From contig NC_135775.1 of assembly GCF_028453695.1 (NCBI RefSeq), positions 7,084,046 through 7,148,045 of the forward strand: a stretch of 64,000 bases of DNA, read 5' to 3'. Origin of the DNA: Augochlora pura. Its lineage: Eukaryota > Arthropoda > Insecta > Hymenoptera > Halictidae. Under the pieces are notes generated by a model that was given only the letters and a program-made list of their open reading frames with translations, searched no databases and was not told the origin of the DNA. This document shows, piece by piece, positions 23,802-35,216 of the stretch. How positions within the stretch are numbered: position 1 is the stretch's first letter; each line of letters starts with the position of its first letter. Position numbers and translations under genes: made by a program.

Positions 23802-24855
23802 GGGCGAATGATGCGCGCGCGCGCGCGCGAGCCCGTGTACACACAGCCGCCGGGCCACGTGAAAAAGTCGGGACAGAGACACTCGTACCCGGAGAGAGAA
23901 CAGTATATATCACACAGGGAACAAATGTCGGCCCCACACGACAGGTACGTAACACGGAAACAGGGTGAAGGGCGCGGGGCACCAGACCGGAGGAGATGCT
24001 CGCCATCATGGGCTCCCCGATCGTGAGATACGCCGCTGCGATACGCCGCGGCGGTGCGCCAGATCGCAATCAGAGAAATTGAACGAACGAAAAGAAAGCA
24101 ACAAGGGTGTACGGAGGTCGGAAGGTGGGCTTCGGCACCAGCCGGTCGGAACCCTAGTTACGAGTGCCGAACCTAGGGGTCGAGAGACCTCGTACGAAGG
24201 TCTCTCGGCTTTCTTCCTTCGCCCCCCTTATAACCCCCTCCCCAACTGGTTAGGGCCCCAGGAAACGACACACGGTGGAGTGTCGAACGGGGCTGGACTA
24301 CATGCAACAACCAGGAAAAGGAGAGGATGGGAGAGAGAAAGATAAACCGGAAGTTCGAAGGTATGCACGACCGACACGGTGAACGCGTACGAGAGCGCGC
24401 GCGCGCGCGCTTTCGAGCGAAAACGCCGATCGAGCGAATCGGTCCAATTTTGCGACCTCGACATATATATTTTTGTTTCGCCTGCGCGTTGCCGCGGAAA
24501 TTGTACATTTGTATTTGTGATGATTGAGTTCGTTGTTTGTTGCGTCTTCCACGTCGGGACTTCCGGGGGACGAACCGTCCTCCGGAAGAGCGTGTCGCGT
24601 CGAACGACACGCGAACGGGTTCTCACTTTTTATCCGTCTCTCCCGCGACGTTTTTCCTTTTTTGTACACGGTTCATTTTATTTGTTTTCTTTTTCCATTT
24701 TTTTTTTTTTTATTCGATCGTTCGTTGTTCTATCGAGACCTCGAGCCTGTTACTTATCGCACGCATCTCAAACCGTCCGAGGATTCGGTTCAATTACGCT
24801 TAGAGAAGATACAGCTCGACTGGACGCATCGCGGAGCGCTCTCCTCGAGCGCGGC

Positions 24856-24904
<49 letters not shown>
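24856..24904 (+). repeat. (GA)n array
   Basis: About 48 bases of nearly pure GA dinucleotides. It generates the Arg/Glu repeats seen in overlapping reading frames. Confidence 0.95.
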
Positions 24905-24908
<4 letters not shown>

Positions 24909-25394
24909 GATACACGCGCGACACGAAACGGAGAAACAGAGACTAACGTGAATACATAGTGCCATAGGTGCAGAGCAGGCGCTCGCGTGCGCCCAGACTG
25001 TGTACTTAATTAATGATAATCGAGGAACGAGACGGTTCGGGCCGGAAACAGCCTCGAAACGTATTTACGCCGTTACCAGATCGGGAGGTTCCGATATTTC
25101 TTTTTTTCCTTTTTTTTTTTTTATTGCGGTTTTGCGGACGAAATCGCGCGATCACGTCTTCGCCACGATCGCCGCGACAGTCGGGGTGTTCCCTCGATAC
25201 TTGAGAGAACCGGTAACGAAGGTCTACCGTCGTGGTTCCATTTTTCGAGACGGATATATTTGTCGGTGGACAGCTGGAAGAGATCGAGTCAAAAGTAGAT
25301 CGCCGATTTATTGACAAGAAATGAAAATCTTTTCTATCGATTTAGAAAAACAGAGTTGGATAGAGACGTATTTCTCTTCTTAATAATTTTAGTT

Positions 25395-25925
25395 ATTTTA
25401 CTAAAACATGACTATGGTCTTAAACACTTGAATTTTTGCTTGACAGAGGGGTCAGTTTACTAGACCGAAACTAGAACGCTCTTTTAAAATTTTTCTATTA
25501 TTTAGAATAACAAAAGAAAATAGGAACCTCATGTCCTTTAACTTTTTTATCTTAATATATAACAAAAATTTTAAAAATCTGTTTTGTATATCTTTAGTTA
25601 ACGCAAAAATAAATTACAAAAATCGGGACGAAACTGCGATTCTCGCGATGTTTAATTATTTACAACTCATACCACGATAAATTGATTTCGGTGTAATTTT
25701 CGATATGCGTGTAAGTAAGATCTACAAAACTTTAAATTTTCGTCATAGGTTCAAGTAAAAAAGTTAAAAAATGAGAGTTCCTTTATCTTTGTTTGTTATT
25801 ATATACAATAGCAAAAGTTAGATAAAGAGCTTCAGTAATCGTCTAGTAGACCGGTTCCTTTATCATCTTAATAAAAATTCAAGCCATTTAGACCATTTCT
25901 GAAAAGTTATTGCATTTTAAAAGAT
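25395..25925. mobile_element. Fold-back (long inverted repeat) element, degenerate
   Basis: The left half (about 25395-25640), read on the minus strand, resembles the right half (about 25680-25925) along its length. Shared landmarks on the two arms, in order, are a TACAAAAC segment, AAAAAAGTTAAA, a GTTCCT segment, CTAGTA, AAAAATTCAAG and TTTAGACCAT. Divergence is considerable and indels are frequent. No coding sequence is present, so it looks like a non-autonomous fold-back transposon remnant. Related single arms lie at about 40700-40960 and 42610-42790. Ends and any target-site duplication could not be fixed by eye. Confidence 0.65.
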
Positions 25926-26588
25926 GTTCGAATATTAACAGGAGTATATCGCTCCGACGTTTTTATCGTTCTGTATTTTATCGCGGCTCTCGTGAATGTT
26001 AAAAATCCGCGGTTCTCGTTTTTAAGTGATCGTTTAACGTTATATTTTATGACCATAACTGGACGTCGCGTTTCTATCCAACACCTGCGACACGTGCTTT
26101 TCTGCGCAACAGACAATTCTTACGACTCGCACTCTATTGCTCAATGTCCAGAAGATTCGATAAATCGGCCGACAAGCTTCAACAAACGTCGATGGAACAC
26201 CGCGCAATTTTTCTGTTCCCATCGATTTCGTTGCTCGATCGTTATCGCGACCGTGGCCGGAGTCGTTATCCCGCGCAGACAATCGACGACGTAGTTTTGT
26301 GTCTCGCGTACTTTGTACACTTATTATTTTTTCGCCCGATGGGATCGCGATCTTGATCTCGACGAAATTTCTGTTGGCGATCGATCCGCGCCGGGCGGGA
26401 ACGCACCGTTTGTTGAGCATGTCGCGGTTTTTCTTGTCGATAGTGTTACGTTTTTGTTTCGCAATTGTTTCTACGGTTTGTTAACGTTTGTGGAGGAACG
26501 CGGCGTTCCGCGCGCGATTCTTCGTAGCATAGATATCAGAGGACAGAGTTCCGACTCGCGTACGGACGCTCGGAATGAGAGAAAAACA

Positions 26589-26597
26589 GCGAGAGAA

Positions 26598-26628
<31 letters not shown>

Positions 26629-26740
26629 AGGAGAGAGATAGAGAGAGAATGATAAATAGAGAGTAAACAGAAGGAAAAATGAGAGCGAGAGAATGGAAGA
26701 GAAATAGAGAGTGAGCGAGAGAGAGAGAGAGAGAGAATGA
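26589..26740 (+). repeat. (GA)n arrays, double block
   Basis: Two blocks of GA dinucleotides (26589-26650 and about 26713-26740) separated by a purine-rich segment, followed by CA-rich runs to about 26840. Confidence 0.9.
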
Positions 26741-27204
26741 CAGAGAGAAAGAGCTGGTGCGAAAGAGTACGCTCGCGCATACACACACAGAGAAGTACAC
26801 AGGCACGTATACACGCAGCACACAAACGCACGGGCACACCGGCGAACCGACACGCACACGCTGTTTCAATTAACCGAGGTTGCGTAATTATAGACGCGTC
26901 GCGCCACGCCGGGTGAGACGAGTCCTCGAGTACACATCGTCACGGACATTTGTGCATGTATGTGTGTTTACGATACAACTTTGAAAACTAGGCTTAAGCG
27001 CAATCACGATGGGTGAACGAAACACGTAAGAAAGAAAAGTGAGAAAGAAAGAAAGGAAGAAAGAAAGAAAGGAAAAAGGAAGGATAACGATTACGACGAA
27101 AATTCAGCCGAACATTGTATACGACTAGCATTACATAGCGATAATATATTACCGATAATGATACTTGTTTAAACTATTGTCTCAATCAACGTATTTTCAT
27201 TATA

Positions 27205-27210
27205 AATAAA
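27205..27210 (+). terminator. hth: Candidate polyadenylation signal AATAAA
   Basis: AATAAA follows AT-rich, 3'-UTR-like sequence (27110-27204) and is followed by a moderately GT-rich stretch within 20 bases. It is the best-placed signal downstream of the read-through stop; AATAAA at 25608 and 25870 falls inside the fold-back element. Use would give a 3' UTR of about 7 kb, which is long but not rare for insect developmental regulators. No transcript data support it here. Confidence 0.35.
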
Positions 27211-30200
27211 TGTTAGCCTTGTTGAGTTAAAACAAAAAAAATCACCACTAAACGACTGACTCTGGTAATTTCCACCGGAACCGATACTCCAACTGCACCA
27301 GGCGGAAGATCTCCGCCCGAGATAACGGAAGCCTAGCTCTCCTTTCCTCCTGCATGCAAGAATACCTTCGTGTCCTTTTTATAATTAAACTGTTAACTGG
27401 GCCCCGGATCCAGTCTTTCGAAGCGTTGTCCCGTCTCTGATAACGCGAGGCCGATCGCTCGCTGGCCGATAATTGCCATCGGATTAATTAAACATCGTCG
27501 CAAACGGGATATCCAACGGCGGACCAGCAGACCAGGAAGCAGCCGTCAACGATCGTCGACGTCCACCGAGCCAGAGGGAGTCGCACGATGAGCAGCCGAT
27601 TCTTTGGAGCGCCGCAACGCATTGGCTTTGAAAAATTGAGCGATCGTACAGCTCGCTTCGCAGATACGTTTTTCGCGTTGCCTCAGTTATTCTATATTAT
27701 TTATCGTAATTGTCGCACGGCATCGCGTCGCATGAAAAACAATTCTCTTATCATTTGTATCATATAAATCTCACGAAATAAATAATTTAATAAATTCGAA
27801 AAGCACTTTTGTAGTGTTACTTCCTATAAAAGAGTCTCTCTAACGACGACAATCTTTTAATAAAAAAAAATTTTAAACCCGTCAGAACCACCGTCATGTT
27901 AAGTTTATTGTAAACACGTTCGTACACGTGTTCGTTAGTGGATCGCGAGGAAGAGGCGTCGCCTAAAGATCTGCGATGAAATTGCACACAGCGACGGGAA
28001 CGGAAGCGGCGTCTCGATGCAACTCGTAGAAACGCGTGTGTGCACAGGCGAGTGCAAAACGAACGGTAAGCGACCGCGGGACTCGTCGCCGATAGGAAGC
28101 CGATCCGCGAGAAATGTCCTTGATGAGCAAGGCCGAGCCGCTAATCGGCGCAATGACGGGATCGATCATTAGGGAGCGAGACGGAGGAGCAACGATTCCC
28201 GGAGGGCCGCGCGAGCGCGCGCGCGCGCCACGCCATTGCCAGGGAATATTAGCCGAAGAGCGGACCTAACCTGCCGGCAACGCGGCCCATAAATCTCGGT
28301 TAACCCTCCGCTAATAAATATTTAACCCTTTAAATTTGCAACAACCCTCAGCGTGTTGCCATTTGCATAAGACTTCTATTTCATTTACACATCGCATAAT
28401 TGAATATTTAAATTCAATTGCCCGCCGTTACGCGCTCGCAATCCCGAGCCGCAAAACTGTAGTAAAACTTGTAACGGGGCCACTTTACTTTCCCCCGCCC
28501 CTCCCCCGGCCTCGAGAAGCCCGCTTACACGCCGCCTGCTGGAAAACCATCCCCGTTCCAGCGCCGGCTGAGGCGACCACCCCCGATCAACCCCTGCTCC
28601 GTGAAACTGCTTCGGGAATATTTCGCCGAGACAGATTCTCCTGCGTGCCTTCGGCGAAATTTATTATTTTCCAACGAATTCGAAGTCAGTTTGACGTTGT
28701 CTAGTGCATCTGACTCTATACGGTTCGTCTTGTCGCCAAGCTGTTATTTCCACATTTTTGTAATACTTTGTATTACCGATAAGCCGAGCCTATAGACATC
28801 AGGTGGTTTTGTCTATTACATGGAACCGGTACCCGGAGTCAAAAGATAACAGTTATAGTACTAACAGTTACGAGACTTCTTCGGTTCTCTGTAACTGTTT
28901 TGAGAAGCGAAACCGATAGCATGACTATTTTCAACTCCTGTGAAAAAAGCCTCCTCCGACGAGGTATAATTTGAGTTTATGAAACAGAAAAATATCATAG
29001 CATGCCCACATTTGAGGTATTTTAGAATTTGATTAATACGTAGAGATTAATACTAGTCTAACACTTGCCAGCAATCGTGTGCGCAATCGTGTACGCAAAG
29101 TGCAGAGCTGCATAGAAAATCGTCGTACAGCATTTTTCAGTCTCGCTTGTCCTTAATTCCTCGGCACGTTGTACTTTGCGCATTAGTGCCTTTATACCGT
29201 CGAGTATCAATGTGCTTTCATTGTTCCCCGGGCTTTCGTGTGCGTGCTCGCCGCGAAACTATCACCGGATACGAATCTACGAAAAAGGGGGAGGAATCAC
29301 GAACAGCGATCACGAGCACGAGGGTAAGTTTCGTGTAAGTTCCGCGACGTTTTCGCAGCGATCCATAAAGCAGCCGCGAAAAAAAATTCCGGATTTTCGG
29401 CGGGCCAGGACTGGAAAGCGAGAGCGAGACGTCGCCGCGAATCCTCGGGTCCCGATGGCCAAATTAAAACCGAGCCCACCCGGGCCTCCGCAGTATTCGA
29501 AATATTTTTTTTTTTTGGTCTCGCATGTGCCCGGCTCTCCGTGGCGTTGCTAAATATTTTTAGAAGCATTTCATCGGGTGACGAGCGCATACGCGCCACG
29601 TGTCGCGGCTCGTTCGTGTTCCGTGGTGAATGTCCTCGCGTCTTCTTCTTCTTCTTCTTCTTCTTCTTCTTCTCCTTCTCTTCATCTCGCGCGTTCGTCT
29701 CCGTGTCCCCGGCTCTTCGGGGTCTCTTCTCTACATTCTCGGGACGACATCTGGCGTCCCGGCACGTATATGGCCGTTAGCACTTTCACGAAAGGGATTA
29801 CCATTGTCACGTTATTCATGCTAACGATGATCGGCCGAGATCGGCCGCGACGATAATCGCCGTGTCACTAAAATCGAGGAGGCGGTCATTGTGAGCGACA
29901 TACTGACAGCATAATAAATTATCCGGTTCTCCTTCTTCCACCGCGGTACGGAGACGGTCTCTTCCGTTTCTCTCGCTCGCACCCGCGGCCTTCTTCCCCG
30001 GTGTCGCGCGCGTTTCGCCCCTTCCTCTCCGACCATTTTGCCCACGAGACCGCGCAGCGACGTTGTACCGTCGTAACGCGATACAAGACGTTCTGGCACA
30101 CCCGTTACTGGACGATAATCGCGGAGACAGCCCGCGATTACGACGTCGCGATCGCGTCGCTCTTAGAAACATTGTTTACCGCGACCTGCCTCAAAGCTTC

Positions 30201-31727
30201 TCCGCGAATCGACCGATTCGTTTCGAGGAAACGGCCTTCGTCAAAATGAGACTTCTCCGAAACTTTAGCATAGCTGAAAATTGAATTCCTCCTTGTGTAT
30301 GCACATTTTTATGATACTGGAAATCTCCTTATTTCACAATTCTACAAATTTTATAAAATCTAAATTAATTTAACTCGTTTTGTTACGTATCAATAGGTTT
30401 AGTGTTAATACACACTCTTAAATAATGATCATACGATACTCGAAAGGGTTAAAATAATAATAATAAGAAGCAGGTTTTTGCATGAAGAATATTTATACCA
30501 CACTATAAAATGTTCACTTATTTTGCTGTATCAAGACATTTTACTCACTGTTAATACTGTACTTATTGAAAGCCATTACTATTATACACAAATAATTGGT
30601 TGATAAATTATTAATACGTATAAGCACTTCGATTTTAACTCTACATCGACATCCAAAGCTCGTACACATAATTTAGAATCGTCACAGTCATTTGTATTCA
30701 CTTTTAAACCCCGTTGGTTTCATTTAATATTGAGTCATTCAGAAAATTGTTTTTTTCTTTCAAAAGGTAATAAAAGACGATTTATCTTATGCTCGTAGAA
30801 CTTAATTTTCATTTGAAAAATATTGAATAAGGTGTTTCCTTAACACCTATACAGAATACCTTACTTTTATACTGTATCATTATATATTCTATATATATTT
30901 CTATTATCATTCTTATTCTTATTATACTCGTACGATGGCTGTATAAAATCTCTTTCTCTTATTCCTCCTTTTATGTCCGCATACAACAATAAATTTTTCC
31001 TCTTCTTCTTATTATTTCAGAACGAATTTTGTTCTAAACAAAACAGCTTCGCGAATGACCCAATAATAAAAAAAACAGACGAAGATGAAAACCCTCGAAC
31101 GTCCTATTTTTTTTTCCGCATGCCGACCGCAACCGCGTCGAAGGAAAATCCGTGGCGGCTCGAGCGGTTAGGCCGCAAAACCGCTGTGCAAATGGCGGGT
31201 GGCAGGGGCCAGGGCCGCGTTCCCACACCCACGACTCGCAGTGCGCGCCTGTGTTTCTCAAGGTGCGTGGCCCTCAGACGCTCAGGTGCACGCCGCGATA
31301 AGTGTAACGACTCCGTCGACCAATTGCGGGCCGCGGTATTCACCGCGTTGGAACCGCCCATCCGTGCGGACAAACGACGGCTGACGTCGCCGACGCGGCC
31401 CGTCGTCGTCGTCGTCGTAGTTCACCGTGATTCGATGTGCGTCGACGTGTCCGCCACCCCCGCGCCGCGATCCCGTACGCAACGTCCGTGCACGTTGAGC
31501 GTCGGGCGTCACGCGATCCTCGTAATCTACCCGGCTCGTGGAAAATAACCAGCGACTACTCGCGGATTCCGCGTGGGTACACGTGGCCTCAGATCGTCGC
31601 GAAACGGCGAGACTCCGTCGAACATGGACAATTTTTGATTTTGTTGTTACGCTGTTTGTGTAGTCTTCACGGTTGTCGAATGCTTTTTTAATTTATCTAG
31701 AAAAATTCGATATGATAACGATGATGC

Positions 31728-31822
31728 AATAATAATAATAATAGCAATAATAGTAATAATAATAATAATATAGTAATGATAATAATAAGAATGCTAATAA
31801 GATAATAATAAAATGAAAATAA
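31728..31822 (+). repeat. AAT trinucleotide array
   Basis: About 95 bases of interrupted AAT units inside an AT-rich island. On the minus strand it gives a Tyr/Ile run with no coding significance. Confidence 0.9.
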
Positions 31823-33006
31823 TGGTTACAATGGCTACATTCGCGTATAAAACAGTTAAAAACAAGAACCGAACTGAAAAGTATTAGGCCTTCCATAGAA
31901 TATGATTACAATATACAACGGAAACTTGAACGCTGTAGCTTTTAACAACATTTTTAAGTTGATTCTTTTAAATTGATTAAAATCGTTGAAGAAGGAGTGA
32001 AAGTCGTTAGTATAAGCGTTAGTCAAAGTGAGATCTTGACGGATCGTTACACAGAATTTGTTGCACTTCCTTTAAATCGAAATAAGGTTATACTGTTCCA
32101 TCAGAAATATTTCGGAATTTATTAATGACAAAGTAGCACCAATTAATTAGGTCTATCGTTTAGGTTTTGAATATTCCGAAGGAGTTATGCCTCTAGGTGT
32201 AGTATTACTAAAATTATTACGACTTTGTTGATGACGATCGCCCTACTATTTAAAATACAACAAACTGCTTTGTAAAATATGATATAAGTAATTTATTGCT
32301 TAAATAATACAATAATTTGATAAAATAACGAACACTGCCAGTTAAAAAATATCGTCCACCTGCAATTCGTCAACGAGCACCAGCTAGAAAATGGTCACCG
32401 TGACGAGTGTAGCCGGCCTGAAAGAGGCGCCGCTAATAATGGAACACCTCGTGCAAGTGAATTACGACGATTCCGTGGAGAGGGTGGCAATTTTCCGGAA
32501 GCGGTGGCAGTGGTAGTAGCGAGAGGCGAGCGGAGGCTGTGTGCCCCGGTAATCCCATAGGAAAACTCATTCGATCCGATAACCCCGAAGAATTTGACGC
32601 GGGGGTCGGCCCCCTCCGGCCTCCCTTTCCAGAGTTAATCCGAGCCATATACGCGAGCGATTACCGTTAATTATATTTTCCTAGCGGGCTCTCACGAGCA
32701 CGCAAGCTTTGCTTGTTGTGTTTGTGCTGTGTTCCTGCCACTCATCCGTGGTCCCGGCGCGGGAGCACGTGGCGTCCGCGTACGTACACACACACACGAG
32801 CGCGTATCGCGGTGCGTGGGTGGATGTCTGCGGGTGTAAGCGCGGGCGCGGCTGTTTTCGCCGGTGGAATCGAGGGGTGGCGAACTCTCGCCGCGGATAG
32901 GAGCGGCGAGGTGGGGAGCGGGGTGGAGCAGGAGAGGAGCGGCGAGGAGCAGAGCGGCGTGGGAAGGTGCGGGAGAACTCTAGCGGATCGGCCACCCTCG
33001 GCAACC

Positions 33007-33008
<2 letters not shown>

Positions 33009-33051
<43 letters not shown>
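33009..33051 (+). repeat. (CT)n array
   Basis: About 43 bases of pure CT dinucleotides between GC-rich sequences. It is one of the longest uninterrupted dinucleotide arrays in the window. Confidence 0.97.
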
Positions 33052-33053
<2 letters not shown>

Positions 33054-34376
33054 CGGTTCCTCCCTTAGCGTTAATACAGGCTACGTCGGGCGAAGGGCAG
33101 GATTAAATTGGCACCAATTACCAGCAAAACACCCTCCGACGCACTTTCCCCACCCCCTCGTCATATCCTGCCCTCCCTCCCGACGTCACGGCTCGCCCCA
33201 CTGTTGACGCCCGCTGTGCCTGGCATCCGCTCAGCCACGGCCACCCCTCCTAAAAAGAAAGTCCACCCCTAAGTGGTGCAACGATATTACATTATGAAAA
33301 TATACATCCCCAGATGACGTAGCTGGTCTCGCGTTTCGGTGAACTCTCGATAAATGTACCCCCGATCGGGAGGTGCGGTTCCCCATGCTGATTCAAGATC
33401 GTTTCCACGGCGACCAAGATCTGCGATGACCGCGCAGATTTTAGAATTTAATTATATTAGCTCGGGTAGACTCGGAGGTAACGCGTTAGATGGTGATCAA
33501 CCTTTCAGTTTTCTTGGGCCATAATGAAAGGAGACGAGCTGTTTTGTGTAGCACAAAATATACCAAACACTAGTTAACATATTTAAGTAATTCTGACTTT
33601 ATTAATTGATGTTTTAATATGAAACAGTTTCTTTCGTTCTTGGGCAGCGTGGTTGTGTAGACAGGTTGAATCGAACTTCTGTTCGATTAGAAATATCTAT
33701 TCGAACATTTTGAAGTAAATATTGCAAAAGAAATAAAATTTGCTACCAAATTTGAATATTTTTACGTCCATTAACGATAATAGGGAATTTTTCATTATAC
33801 CAACTTAGCAGCGTATCGCGGGGCACGTGACTCGACGTTCAAATAATTTAACTCCAAATAAACTCGAGTAGGGACGATCCACTGCTAACGAGCACCATCT
33901 CGATCCACGATCCTCCGATCGCCAAGGTCACGGTGGACCTTGAATTCGAGTCTTCTCCCATTGTTCCACGGTTGGATCGGTTTCTGGCCGGGAGTCTGAC
34001 AGACAAAGTTCCTCGCGAGTCCGAGTCCGAGGGACGAGCCTTCTCTGTGAGGAGAAGCGGTAGGAGAAAGAAAGAGGGAGAGAAAGAGAGAGAGAGAGAG
34101 AGAGAGTAAAAGAGAGACGAAACCGAAAGAGTCGAAGCGGGAATAGCGGCATAAGCGGGTCGCGATGGCGACGAGAAGCGAGAGGGACGTACGGTGGCGA
34201 TCGGAGGATCAAGAGGGACAGGGAACGGGTTGGCCGAGGGTGGGGGAGGGGAGAGATGCCAGAAGATCTTGTATGCAAATTCCCTCGGTGCATCTCCGTG
34301 GGATCCTGCCGGGATCCGTGGAGGATTAACGGGCCGGCTTGCATGAAAGGGAGAAGAAGAAGAGAAAGAAGAAGAA

Positions 34377-34408
<32 letters not shown>

Positions 34409-35183
34409 AGTAGAAGAAGAAGAAGAGACGAAGCAGCAGCAGCAGAAGAGGCAGAAGCGGAGGACGAGGGAGAAGAATCATCCTCTCCGTCTCGCCCTGA
34501 ACATCCACGATGATCCCGTCCCTTTCTCCCTGGACTCTTCCTCTAGCCTTTCGTGTCTCTCGTCCTTCGATTCGCTCGGTTCGGCCGGACCGCCAAATAA
34601 GAGAAGCGAGCGGGCGAGCGAGCGCGTTTGCTCGCGCGCCGCGCCGACCAGCCCGCGAAAAATAGAAGAAACGTTCTCTCTCTCGGCGTCCACCGCCGCG
34701 CCGCGACCGCTCCCAGAGCCGAGCGGAACGGAGCCGAGAGAAGAGAAGAGAGATGCATTCCGGTGCGCCGATGCCGATGCCGCCACCGATGTTCTCTCCG
34801 CCTTCCGATCGGAAACGAGAAACCGAACCGAACCGCGACAAGCTGCGACGGTACTTCTTCTTCTCCATCCTCCCCGGCCTCGGTATCCCCCGCGCGGATC
34901 TCTCGCGCAGCCTGCATATAAACGTTCTCCTCTCGGAGGCGCGAAACATCTCGGCATCTCCGCGGCGAGCCGCGCTCTCTCGCTCCCTCTCTGTCTTTCT
35001 CTTTCTCTCTCCACGCCTAACAGCCGCTCGCCGAGCGAACCGGGTGAGAGGAGATCGCGGCCGGTAGGCGCGGCAAAAGAGGTGCGAAGAAAACTATTTG
35101 CCGAAGATTTTTGCCGGGGACGCGCCGTTAGATATACGATCGCGAAAGAACCGCGTGCGGCTACGTGAGCGGATTACAAAGAC

Positions 35184-35184
<1 letters not shown>

Positions 35185-35214
<30 letters not shown>
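35185..35214 (+). repeat. (CT)n array
   Basis: About 30 bases of CT dinucleotides within the GC-rich block at 34.5-36.2 kb. Confidence 0.95.

Positions 35215-35216
<2 letters not shown>

Larger units (their letters stand above)
20231..27230 (+). other. hth: Candidate long 3' UTR of the homeodomain-less hth transcript (otherwise intron)
   Basis: No coding exon was recognised. From the stop to about 25.3 kb there is no AT-rich island, unlike the rest of the window, and no AATAAA was seen before 25608. The stretch holds short tandem repeats just after the stop ((TGTTC)n 20294-20317, (CCTCG)n 20596-20627), possible hairpins at 20537-20575 and 23740-23801, a CT array facing a GA array (20991-21022 and 21178-21225), a GAC-rich array (21610-21772), further GA arrays, CA-rich runs near 23.46-23.54 and 26.78-26.84 kb, and a fold-back element at 25.4-25.9 kb. 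Its last 300 bases become AT-rich and end at AATAAA (27205). In the full-length mRNA all of this would be intron. Confidence 0.4.

Noticed and set aside
33542..33558. TTTTGTG / CACAAAA small inverted repeat
   Set aside because: Only seven pairs in AT-rich sequence, expected by chance in 64 kb.
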